Of a stretch of DNA of 64,000 bases, positions 1 through 10,610 are shown piece after piece (the stretch's first letter is position 1; every line of letters starts with the position of its first letter). The notes beneath the pieces were generated by a model. That model had not been told where the DNA came from, did no database searches, and was given only the letters and a program-made list of their open reading frames with translations. The position numbers were made by a program, and so were the translations under genes. The DNA comes from Limanda limanda (Eukaryota; Chordata; Actinopteri; Pleuronectiformes; Pleuronectidae): positions 6,940,447 through 7,004,446 of the forward strand of contig NC_083645.1 in the NCBI RefSeq assembly GCF_963576545.1, written 5' to 3'.

Positions 1-2215
1 TATGAAGCCAAAACTTAACAAACAAGCAAAACATGTTCTTTATATTTCTGACCATTATCTTGCAAACATTGTGGTTTGCAATACAATGTATTAGTTTTTG
101 ACAAACGCACTACATATTTCTTATAAATATGAAATATCACAAGACTTTTTGCTCAATCTTTGTGTCATGTCCTGTGAAATTCACCGTCCAGCCCACAACA
201 GCAGGTGGCGCTGTGAGGCAGTTAACAGGCACAGGGAAGTGGAAAGCCAATGAGATTGAAAACACCATCACTATCAGACATGATCACACATGAGCTCCAT
301 GTGGAATATTGTTTTTGTACTTGTAGGGTTAGTATACAAATTTTTATACGTGTAATATGTTTTATACATGTAGGACGAATTTTAACTTGTGTGATTATTT
401 TTTTTGTACTTGTATGAAATTAAGGCTATTTGTTTCTGAAGCATAATTTATTACATTTATTTGAACAATATGTAGTTTTGTTGATTGTCAGGCGCATTTT
501 GTATTTGCAAACCACACTGTGTTGTGTAGGGAATTTGTAAAACATGTTTTGTTTGTTAAGTTTTGAACTTGGCTCCATAATAGTTGCTTCCCATTTGCGT
601 ATGTGTGAGCAGTGTGGGGACTGTTGTGTGTACTGACCAATTGGCGTCATTAAGAATTGGTGCTAAGTTAGAATTACTTCATTGAACATTTTAATTAAAT
701 GTGTGCTATGATTGAGTGGCTGTGATGTTGGCCTGCAATGGAAACATGAAATGAGTACAGTAGAGGAAATGCTGTCTTGCTCTCGTATTGAGCCACTGAA
801 ATATTGCTACTGTGGTCATATAGAAAGCTGCAAAGTAGGTTTTGAACCATTTGGGGTCCCAAACATAGACATGTTAGAGCATGCATACATTATCTTCCCA
901 GGATCAATATGTGTATATTGTGGTTGATCCTGGCAATAAAAAGTGTAATACCAGCTACAATCGGGATCCCAAATGGCACGACCAAGGCTGACGACACCCG
1001 AATGTTGCGCATGAACTGTTTTTTGTTTAAGATTTAAATTGCACTATCTTGGATTGTTTGACACAGTCCTCAATCCAGTCATTGTCTTCAGCACATTACA
1101 ACAGTGCTATAACATGTAATTTGGTAAAGACACTTCCCGTGTATGTGAACCTTAAAAGAGTCATTCTTCTTTAAAACTGTTAAATCCTGTTATTCCCATG
1201 AAATGTTCGATATTAAGATTAATGACTGGTACTTTGTGTTCTGTTACCACATTTCATGAACAGATGTCATGAGATAGTTTTTGAGCTTGGTCCAAAATGT
1301 GATCTTCCAGTTGTGTTGTGAACAGATCATATAGAGGAATTTGATTATAGATTTTTGCTTCAGATTTTTCCAGCATTGCCTTTGGATCCAGAATGTTGAA
1401 GTCATTTTGAGGGAAATTAATTTTAACTGGGACTTTTGTGGTTTAGAGAAACACATATCGGCTGCTGTTCACATAATGAAATGTTTTACGTCGGTCGGCA
1501 AAGATAACGGTGTGTGTGTTCAGCTTAAATTCTTTCCTGCAATCAGCTGTTGTGATTGTCTTTAAAGGTGTGTTGTTCTTATGAGGGTATTTTTTTTTCT
1601 TTTACTCATCATCCAATGGTTTCCAGAAGAGGAATGTTAATGACCTAATCCACATTTGGCGTGAAAAGTGTTCCTCAGCATCGTTAGATGTTCAAAAACT
1701 GAATGAGGCACTAGACTGAATCAGCCGGTTTGGACGACACTGTGTTGTGATGTCAAACCTTTGATTCAGAGCAAAAGCCGAGATTGTCAAACACAAGACG
1801 AGAATACAAAAAGTAGGAGAATTCAATTTGCGTGACTTCAGTGCAGAAAGGTTTCAACCCTAATAACTGTGACACAGTCCCATAGACCATTTTACATTCC
1901 CCTCTCTCTGAGCATGCTGTCATGTAAGGATTGCAGTTTGGTTAAGATCAGATAAGATCCCTTTGTTTAGTCCATTAGTGAAAAGACCACATGATGATAG
2001 TTGAAGGAGATACTGATATGAGGCTTCCCATCAAACCTCAGTGACAATGAAGAGCCAAGGCCAAACAGGGCTTCTGCCAATTGCAGCCTCTGAAATTGGA
2101 TTAAAAAAGTTTGAAGAAAGAGATGGGGTGATAAACTTGTCAGGAGGGTGTCACCTCTCCACAGGTTTCCTGTAATAGGAAAGGTCAAGGTGAGTTAGAC
2201 AGAATTTTTTTTTTT

Positions 2216-2522
2216 CTCACCGCGGCACAAGGACCACAATTTAAACAAAGGGACCACTTATACATCCAACCTTTCTGATTCAATAAAGTGCAAAGTCATT
2301 CTTTGTTTACTGTTAGCTCTAGAGTTTTGACCAAAGTCACACATATCATTTTGTATATTTAAAGCACATTGTGAACTTTAAAAAAAGCTGATGACATACT
2401 GTCATAAGTATTGTTAGAATTGTTAGTAAGTGACTTAAATAATAAAAGAATTACTGACGCAGTCACTTCAGGGGCAAATCTAATTTTAGCTGGCCTTGCC
2501 CCGCCCCTGAATCTAGCCCTGA
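2216..2522. mobile_element. Decayed non-autonomous DNA-transposon-like repeat, copy 1
   Basis: About 300 bp that aligns with 40704-40961: both share, in the same order, a 'ggaccac/gggccaa' start, 'catccaac', 'tgattcaataaagtgcaaagtcattc', 'actgttagct', and an end with 'agctggccttgccccgcccctgaat'-like sequence (quoted here only in pieces). No open reading frame. The end resembles the 'gcggattcaggggcggg' terminal type I associate with short teleost hAT-like elements. The same-window second copy makes the repeat status firm; the family name is not. Confidence 0.65.
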
Positions 2523-3106
2523 AGAAAAGGTCGATTTTTCGAAATCTATGATGAAAGAAGCGCTAAGACTACCTGGTAGATTTCGCAGAGCAATACTTGT
2601 GTTTGACCACCTGGAGGAGCTGTGGGACCATCTTCATTCACCACTTTTACTACTTGTACCAGGAGAGAGAGAGAGAGATATAAAGAGAGAGAGCCTGGGC
2701 ACATGTTGAAAATTCATGACATGCACTTCTCAACTTCTGCAAGATACACAGCAAGTACAATGAGCCCAAAGCTGAGAGCCGGCTCCTTCCTGACTATTTT
2801 ATCAGCTTGTGCTTGTCTCTGTGTCTGCCTGTGAGACTCACTCTCTGTGTGTCGCCATTACAATATAAATCACTGGCACATATGTGGCTCTAAGAAAAAG
2901 ACAAAAAAAAATCAAACCTCTAAACTAACAGCTCCTCTGCTCGTAGTAAAGACTGAAATGAGCACGAGATTCATCTGTGCGAGTGTCTCTGTCTATCTGC
3001 CCTTAATTAGCTTTTATGTTAATGTTTCTCCATCTTTTTTTTATCATCCACTTCTCCATCATCTCAAACTAGAATAGCTTTTATAGATTCTGCTACATCT
3101 CCCTCT

Positions 3107-3112
<6 letters not shown>

Positions 3113-3189
<77 letters not shown>
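3113..3189. repeat. (CT)n microsatellite, about 77 bp
   Basis: Uninterrupted CT dinucleotides on the + strand, preceded by a C-rich run. A pure tract of this length is expected to be highly polymorphic. Confidence 0.97.
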
Positions 3190-3192
<3 letters not shown>

Positions 3193-3588
3193 CTTTGTCT
3201 CTCTGTGTCTGACCTAGTTTTGGACAGGCTTTCTTACACACATGCACACACACACACACACAAAATGTGTTCCTGCAGGTGCTTAAATCCTTGAAAATTG
3301 GTTGAATTTCGATCTGGTGTTTTTAAGGTCCGGAGATGTCTGGAATTTTAATTTGTGAGGTTGAAATGGCTGGAATTGATCAAGGTCATGAAACAGCACT
3401 TTCAGACTTGCTTATGGCCGGCAGTCTCCTCTCCCTTCCTCTCCTCTCCTCTCCTCTATCCAAGGCTGCTGTTTGTGCTTGCACAGTGTGATGTAGAGTA
3501 CTGCTGGCATGTTGCCCCTGACCAGACCGAAATACTCACGCACACATGCACACATACAAACACAGTGACACGCCATCCAAAACAAAGA

Positions 3589-3591
<3 letters not shown>

Positions 3592-3636
<45 letters not shown>
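3592..3636. repeat. (AC)n microsatellite, about 45 bp
   Basis: Pure AC repeat following imperfect CA-rich sequence from about 3538. Confidence 0.97.
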
Positions 3637-3638
<2 letters not shown>

Positions 3639-5747
3639 GCCGGCAGAACATTTTCAAATTTAATTTCCTATATATTTGGACTTCTCATGTTCTCTCATGG
3701 GGGAAGAAAACCAACTGGCCTTTGTGTGGGAGGACTTTTTAAAGGGGAGGACAGTGATGTCATAAAGGAACCACAGCTACAGCTACTGCTGCCGCACACG
3801 CTGAGTGAGAAGTTCCAACCATCTGGTCAATCATTATTCATAGCGAGGCGTAAACAGTAAAACGTGCCGGCGGGCATGTGTTGCAGCAAGTGCATGATGG
3901 AGACGGAGGATGGTGGGCTGCTAAGCTGTCATTAACACCACGTCGCATCGGATGATCTGAAACAAAGGTGATGTGGTCGGATAAAGACACAAAAAAGGGA
4001 TATTAGAGCAGTTTGTGGAGGGATCAAAGACCAAAGAAGAAGTGTGGTGTGTGGTATATTTAGAAACAGGGGTGTTCCAACAGGGTCAGCAAAGCAGGCA
4101 ATTTTCCTGGGGCCCCAAACTGAGAGGGAGCCCACAGAGAATGGCTGATTCAATAATCCACAGCAACAACACTTTTGTAAGAACCTAATTAAAAACTGTG
4201 ATCGGTGACATACAAGAGACTGCAACGACATCCTGGTTGGAATAATCACAGGCTTTTTCAGAGGTTTGGTTGGTGTGTGTGTGTGCATGATGTGTTTGGG
4301 AGGAAGACCGGAGATGATGTAGAGCTGGAGTTCACTGCTGTGGAGGAGGCTGAAGTTTGGAGGATACAGAGGTGGGTGGCAGAGCAGATTCAGTAACCGT
4401 ACAGCGGATCTGAGCTCCTGAACAGCTCAGGTCATATCAGGTGAATAGTAAATCACATCTACCTGGAGCTAAACACTCAAAGTAAAAAGAAAATGTCTCT
4501 TGAAGTTCAGGGTTGTTGCATGTTTGTTCCTTTGTATTGTATGAGGATAATAACAAGTCACAGTCAAACTCTGGAAACATTCTGAGCGTCAGGGGCAAAT
4601 AATTAGAACACATCAGACTCCAGAATGGAAATACAGCAGCTTGTGTAGATTTAAAATGTGACAGTACAGAATAGAAACAGCGTAAATGTCTGGTTCTTTT
4701 GTTTCTGTTGAAACCAACCAAACAGGACACAGAAATTATCACATGATGATTAACCAATAAGATTAATAATAAGGAAACCAAAAAGGAACAATTATTTCAG
4801 AAATCCATCCAATTTAAATATATGTCAAAATGGGTTGTTCAGCATGATTTGACATCATCACACAGTCCCATGACAACACTGTTCATCTCAACAAATCAGT
4901 TGCAGTGTTAGATATCAGTGTTTGAAGACCTGGTCAAAATGATGTGTGATCAGATCCAGTAAAGTTTCAACCCGACGTGTTCAGACCCTCTGCCCCCCCC
5001 GGGTGGGAAGTCAGGTCATGTGTTTCTGCTCTGAACATTTACACTGTGACTCCACAGAGGAAACACAGGCACCTCACACATGCTGGGTTTTGAACCAGCT
5101 TCTTTTCGACCAGCTATCCTGTAATTTGAGTAATTGTGGTTAAGACCAAAAAAAAAAAGGAATCAAAGAAAATCCAAATAAATTCAGGTAGATAAATCAA
5201 ATGAGACAAAAAATAACAGCCATTCAGAGACGTCTTGCCTAAGGACCTAAGTTCTTTCAAAAAAATCTTGTTGACAGCCCTCCGCGGTGTGTTCAACCCC
5301 AATCTGAACAAAGACTCCTGGAGTCAGTGAGCCGCATGTGTGGTGTACTTCACTGTCACAGCTTTGAATCAGGAAAGCCCTGCTTCAGATGTCTCTTTTT
5401 CATAGAGAAGGAAAAGAACAAGAGAAAAAAAAAATCTCCTCCGATGGATTGTGAGATAATGAGGAGCTTGTGAGTCATGAGAGCACACAGCGCGTCACAG
5501 GTGATGCTCAGTGGAGACGTCTGTCTGGAGTGTGCACTTCACTGACTCCAGAACCGTGCGTGAGGCTAAATACAAGAGCACGCTTTTTAAAGACATTTAC
5601 ATCCTCCTACACCTACTGACAGTTATTATCATTATTAATAAAACATTTAAAATGCAAAAATAACTCAAATAATGTATGCTGTGCTTTGACGCTCTACAAA
5701 TGAAATGGGCGGGGGGTCACAGTTTATTATCAAAACCTGACATGGAG

Positions 5748-5823
5748 GTAATAATAATAATAATTATAATTATTATATAATAATAATTATTTAATAATTT
5801 TAATAAATATAATTATAAGAATA
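5748..5823. repeat. AAT/ATT-rich low-complexity tract
   Basis: Starts as (AAT)n and becomes an A/T-only palindrome-rich tract; only A and T across most of its length. It sits about 100 bp before the polypyrimidine promoter region. Confidence 0.85.
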
Positions 5824-5928
5824 TGAATGGCAACTGTTGGGTTTTTTGGAGGGGGGGTGTCAAAGTTTTAGTTAGTAAGATCAACATAAATAGCTCCACT
5901 TATTATGTGACTTGTCTTCAGCATGTCC

Positions 5929-6368
5929 CCCCCCCACCTCACACTCTTTCCGCCCCCCCCCCTTCCTCTCCCCCCCTGTCTCACACACTCTTTCTGCCTC
6001 TCTCTCCCTCTCTCTTTCACTCTTTCTCTCTTTCTCTCTCTCTTCTCCTTCTCTCTCTTTCTGTCTTGCTCTCGCTCTCGCTCTGCCCCCCCCCCCTCTC
6101 TCTCTCCACCTCTGCCTGGCTGTCAGCTTGCCTCGACCACGTAGCAGCTTCCTGGCAGCGGCTCGTGTCTACGCTCCCTCTCTGTGTGTGTGTCTCTCTC
6201 TCCCTCCCTCTCTCTCTCTCTCTCCCTCTCTCTCACACACACGCACACGCACACAGGAGACACTCAGTATCAGTAGCTCATGTAGAACCACGTAGCAGCA
6301 GCAGCAGCTTTGGATTTTAAACCAGAAAACAGCCAGCAGCGGAAACAGGAGCAGAAGCAGGAGCGGGC
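5929..6368 (+). promoter_or_regulatory. aff2: Presumptive aff2 proximal promoter and 5' UTR, polypyrimidine-rich
   Basis: The 440 bp before the start codon differ sharply from the AT-rich DNA upstream. 5929-6115 is almost pure C/T on the + strand with several poly-C runs; 6116-6185 is more GC-rich with scattered CpG; 6186-6255 returns to CT then CA repeat; 6294-6308 is a short AGC run. A 13-bp direct repeat, ACCACGTAGCAGC, occurs at 6136-6148 and 6287-6299. No TATA box at a convincing distance and no GCC/CGG repeat is visible. The transcription start cannot be fixed from sequence; placing the UTR here is inference from proximity to exon 1. Confidence 0.5.
6280..6285 (+). promoter_or_regulatory. 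Start-stop upstream ORF (ATGTAG)
   Basis: An ATG immediately followed by TAG lies 84 nt before the aff2 start codon. Its initiation context is weak (C at -3, T at +4). If transcription begins upstream of 6280 this minimal uORF would be in the leader; start-stop elements are known in other genes to stall ribosomes and reduce downstream initiation. Whether it is transcribed is unknown. Confidence 0.35.
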
Positions 6369-6421
6369 ATGGATCTGTTTGAATTCGACTTTTTCAGGGA
6401 CTGGGAGCTGGAACAACCATG
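6369..6421 (+). CDS. aff2: aff2 coding exon 1 (N-terminus of AF4/FMR2 family protein)
   Basis: First coding exon of a teleost AFF2/FMR2 gene. It encodes MDLFEFDFFRDWELEQP plus the first two bases of a Cys codon (TG|T) completed by exon 2. Human AFF2 as I recall it starts MDLFDFFRDWDLEQQCH, so the family assignment is close to certain; this copy has two extra residues (EF) inside the DFF motif. The start is supported by an in-frame TAA at 6318-6320, 51 nt upstream, and by a good initiation context (G at -3, G at +4). The donor G|GTAAGT at 6421/6422 is near-perfect consensus; phase 2. Family role (known): nuclear scaffold of super-elongation-complex-like assemblies that recruit P-TEFb, and a reported RNA-binding splicing modulator. 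Confidence 0.93.
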
Positions 6422-6653
6422 GTAAGTCCAGAACACGCTGCTTCATCCTCCTCTCTCTCTCTCTGTGTGTGTGTGGATGCATGTGAGGCTTTAAAGAGGA
6501 TGAGCGGACATGACATCCTGAAATCAAGCCTCTGGATGGAGCGTGTGTGTGTGTTTGTTTTTATTTGGGGAGATGGGGACGCAGGTGAGAAATGCGTCTT
6601 TCTTTGTCACCGTTGTTGCTTGAGAGGAACCGGGAGACCTGCACATGGAGCCT

Positions 6654-6698
6654 GCACACACACACACACACACACATGCACGCACACGCACACACACA
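6654..6698. repeat. (CA)n imperfect microsatellite
   Basis: CA repeat with TG and CG interruptions, inside the first 300 bp of intron 1. Confidence 0.9.
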
Positions 6699-6803
6699 GT
6701 TCACATTGTGACATTAAGGAATGTCTGATTTGCTCCGGCTGATGTGACACTGATGCACAGAGAAATATCAGAACCTGTGAATGAATGAAAGGCTCCTGGA
6801 AGA

Positions 6804-6823
6804 GGGGGGGGGGGGGGGGGGGG
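6804..6823. repeat. Poly-G tract, 20 bases
   Basis: Twenty consecutive G on the + strand near the 5' end of intron 1. It could form a G-quadruplex on the transcribed RNA, and its exact length is the kind of value assemblies get wrong. Confidence 0.9.
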
Positions 6824-8810
6824 CAGAAGTTTCCCCTCAGTCCTGAGAGAATGTGCTGGTCAGCAGGACCCCGGGCCGTGCAGGTGATGCTGGTGGTCTC
6901 CACAATGACAAGAGTCAACTTGGGGTTTATTCTGGGATGCTGCAGGAATCTAAATGTTTGCATGTGGTTATTGAAATCTAAAACTAGACCAGGCGTCATT
7001 TTTCTCTTTCCTGTGTGGACTGAGTGAAATGACTGGGCAGCTTTGTGCTGGTGCTCCACACACAGTCTGCACATGAGGCTGACAGTTGTGTGTTCTGTTT
7101 GGAGAGCTAATAAGATGTAATAACATGTTATTACAATAGTGGATCGATTTTCCCCAAACACTAAATATTATCTGGTTCCAGTATTGACTGATATTAGTCC
7201 ATACAAATACATAGGTATTGGTTGTTAGAGAAAAGCTGAAGACAGGTTTCAAAACAGCTTTAATCTGGTCCACAAGAGAAGTGATACAATTATTTTTTAA
7301 TGTCAAGGTACATTTTAAAAAGGAAACATTATGTTATTCTCATGAATATATCAGTCAATATTTATTATTTGATTTGCAAAAAAAAAACAAATAACAGAAT
7401 CAATGGCTTCAAGAATCCCTCATCTTTTGGGGTATACTTTTGAAAGACTGAACAACAGTATTAATCATTTAATAGAACAACAAATAATCTGTACAGAGTC
7501 AGACTTGTGTGTTGTCTGATGTGAGCCCATTGCATATATGCATGTATACCCTGAGGAATGACATGGAAATCCAGACCAGAAATACGAGAAACAATCTCAC
7601 TGTTTCTCAGTTTGTCCAACAGAGGGCACTGACAATTTGACTTTTAGAATGTAAAGTGGCTGTTAGGTTTATTTCTTCTAACCAAAAATTATTTTTTCAT
7701 TTTTAATATATTTATAGTAGATAAATATTTGCGTTCTCCAATTTAATAGGTTTCCAACTAAAATAAATATCAGAACTAATTTTGATCTCAGAAACTCACC
7801 AATATTTAGGAAATTATCTGCAATGAAAACAATAAATTATAAAATATGTTGAATATAAATGCAGTTGTAACCAATACTGTACAATACTACAATTCTCAGT
7901 AAAGGGGTTTTATATGCAGCTGAGAACACAAGAACAAATACTCAAACGGAGAGAGATGATGGAGACTTCTTAACATCAGGGAAGACGAGAGAGACTCGAT
8001 GGCATCTACAAAGAGTTGGAATTCATTGATTTATTTAGATATATGAGGAGTAATGGAGGGACTGGAACTATAGATCAGCTCGTGAACTTAGACTTAGATC
8101 GTTCTGTCCTGCTCCCAGTACAGGCCACAGCATAAAGTGCTTTTACTGTATGAAGCTTTCATCCAAAGCACCTTGCATTTTAACTCTCGTACAACCATGA
8201 AATGTCGACCCTGACAGTAGTGGACGACCCTCTGTGCCGGCTGAATATGAATTCAAAAACAGGAAGATACAAATACATTCTCACATTTCACTCCGTGCTG
8301 GAGAACCACTGTGTTGGAGACATTTCCTTTTTCACATTCGATTGTACGGCACACTGGATATAAAAGTCAGCCTCTCCACTTCAGCTACGTATTGTAGTGG
8401 GAGCACAATAACTTGGCAACCGTGTTGCTGTTTTGTATCCTTATTCCTGTGGGTGGTGGTGATGGTGGTGGTGGTGGTGGCGAGTGTGTGTGAGCAGAAA
8501 AGTGACACACACTGCTGTCCCTCAGCAGCCGCTTGTGGAAGGGCCCTGGAGCAAGGTACTTAACCCCCCGCTGCTGGAGTGGAGCTGCTCAGGGCTCAAC
8601 AACAAGCTCAGGGTGTCTACACATGTAACCCTCCCCCTGCCACCACTCCATCACGCTGCTGTTGTCAGACACTCCTTGTGGGAAACTGGGCTCACACACA
8701 CACACACACAGAAACGCACACACACAGAAACAAGCTTTATTACAGAGAAGAAAACACAGAACCGTGCAGACAGAACAGAACAATGAGAAGGGCTGCCTGT
8801 GACGGGACTT

Positions 8811-9002
8811 TGGCTGTGGCTCAGGAGGTTTAGCGGGTTGTCCACTTACCAGAAGTTTGACAGTTAGATGCCATTCTTCATGCCAAAGTGTCCATCTAGA
8901 TACCGAGCCCCCAAGTGCTGCACAAAGATGCACTGTATTAATGTGTGTGTGTGCCTATATTAATTTGTTACTGTTCTGTAAAGTGCTTCAAATGGTAATC
9001 AA
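8811..9002 (+). mobile_element. tRNA-derived SINE-like copy
   Basis: Begins 'gctgtggctcaggaggtt', followed by 'agcgggttgtccacttacc' and 'agaagtttgacagtt', which has the layout of a degenerate tRNA A-box and B-box head. A middle 'aaagtgtccatctagatacc' and a tail 'tgtaaagtgcttcaaatggt' follow. This order matches a very common percomorph tRNA-derived SINE as I remember it. It is diverged (B-box no longer intact), so it is an old, inactive copy. Confidence 0.7.
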
Positions 9003-10364
9003 AAAGTACGCACAAACAACTTTGTTGGATTGAAATTATTGAACATCAGAGATTTGACTGTAATTTTACAAGATGTTGGATGGAATAAGAAAGAATGAAA
9101 GACATTCTGCACAGAGTTATGTTCTTTTTCCAGGCTTTCAGAATAATGGCTCTTTTCTTGTTCATGTTCAAAACTCAGACATATGCAACTTGTCACTGGG
9201 TGTTCACAGTCAGATGTCAGATATAAAGGATACAGCTAATAAGTGTCATAACCAATTCATTGTTTTGTCTATCAAATGTCATATGGATATGAAAACTGTC
9301 CGTCACCTGACCCTGACCCAGTGATGAAGGCAACATGGATACCAAATTAAAAGCCTTGATGAGCATGTTGTATTTACTGGCAGCTGCTGCACAGTTTAAT
9401 TCTGCAAGTCATAAGGCTAGAGTACGCACACGCCCAGTTAACGTGTATGGTCATATTTCAGATAAAAGTATGGACAGAGATTATCTCTGATGTAGAGATG
9501 GACTGGAAACCTCTTTTGATTTCAAATGCTGTGGAAAAATGAAAAGGTTTTAGTGTGGACGCAGCCCGTGTGTGCAAACAAGTGTGGCACCATGAAAGCC
9601 TTTGATGAAAGACAGTCTGAGAGTGTGTGGTTATTCCCGTCTGAATGATCCATGCTCTGTGTGGAGACTACAAAGAAGTTTCATTTCAAAGTCTGATTTT
9701 TCTGTTTTTTAAGGAGGAAGAAGAAGTAAAATGAAGCCAAGACGAAGGTCATTAGGAACAGTTATACATTCTCCTCTATAGACGCAGTTTATAGAATTCT
9801 GTTAATTTCCAGCATATTTACCCCTAAACCGGTCTGATACAAATATAGTGTTGTTGTTAAATGTTTTTTTCTACCAACAGCTCTTGAAGCACTTTTGAAG
9901 TAGCGGCAGCTCAGTGTCAATAAATGTTAGAATGGACTTAACTCTCCAAGATTCTAAGAAGACTAACCCGGCTAAAGGATGAAAACCTGAAGGGAGAGAG
10001 AGAGATTTTCTTAACATTTTACAATGGATTACTTGGGCATAAAAGGCGACACACACCTTCAATAGAAACCATGAAAATCACTGAGATTGGAGTTAAAAGT
10101 CTGTCAGTGGCCATTGATGTGTGGCTCCTGTTTGGCAGTGGATTTTCCCTTTCAGGCGAAAAAAAAAAAATTGAGAGAGAAAACAATTTTGAAGCTCCCC
10201 ACGCCTTTGTTAAATCTGAACGAATCCAGCACTGTAGGTCTCCTCCTCCTCCTCCTCCTGAAGAAATATCCTTTCATCTCCTCTCCTCTTTGTTGCTCTT
10301 TCTCCCTCCACCTCCTCCTCCCATCTCGCCCCTTGTTTCATTCTCTCGCTCAGAGATCTGAAGG

Positions 10365-10610
10365 CTTTGTATGACTTTAATGGGGCTTACATTGAATGTT
10401 GCATACTCCTCGCTGTAATTGCCCATCATGTAGCTGGCTAATCATGGCAGTGGAATCTGGGGGAGATGGTGTTGACTGGTAATTGACACTGATTGTGATT
10501 GGTTGAACCATTTAAGCAGTTAATTAGGGAATTGATTACACATATCATCAGCATTTAATACTGTGTGGTTCAGAACCTGAAAGTTTAGATCGGCAGGAAC
10601 TTCTTTTTTA
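10365..10610. promoter_or_regulatory. Candidate conserved non-coding element, homeodomain-motif rich
   Basis: A repeat-free stretch with even base use and several homeodomain-type motifs close together: GGCTAATCATGG around 10435, TTAATTA at 10520-10526 and ATTGATTA at 10531-10538. This texture is typical of developmental enhancers in large introns of vertebrate regulatory genes. No alignment was possible, so this is pattern judgement. Confidence 0.35.

Larger units (their letters stand above)
1..5928. other. Upstream non-coding DNA
   Basis: No credible coding exon is seen on either strand. Open frames are short and without domains. The stretch contains one transposon relic (2216-2522), a short GA run near 2660-2695, the large CT microsatellite at 3113-3189, AC repeats at 3236-3262 and 3592-3636, and a strongly A+T simple region at 5748-5823 shortly before the promoter. 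Otherwise I see only unique AT-rich sequence. Confidence 0.7.
6422..10364 (+). other. aff2: Intron 1, first segment
   Basis: Non-coding. Holds CA and poly-G runs near the donor, AT-rich unique sequence to about 8.2 kb, a GTG-rich run near 8453-8490, a possible decayed repeat with the motif 'gagcaaggtacttaacccc' around 8515-8600, a SINE-like copy at 8811-9002 and CCT-rich low-complexity DNA near 10238-10330. No exon is supported. Confidence 0.6.

Noticed and set aside
3601..3636. CRISPR-like or direct-repeat arrays among the many short repeats
   Set aside because: All are eukaryotic microsatellites without spacers; the genome is vertebrate.
5823..6320. 165-residue open frame (plus two overlapping ones) across the CT-rich tract
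   Set aside because: The product is Leu/Ser/Pro low complexity from translating CT repeats, with no homology; it overlaps the presumptive promoter and 5' UTR of aff2.
8515..8640. Possible second SINE-like fragment ('gagcaaggtacttaacccc')
   Set aside because: One suggestive phrase only; the rest could not be matched to a repeat, so it was mentioned within the intron entry but not called.
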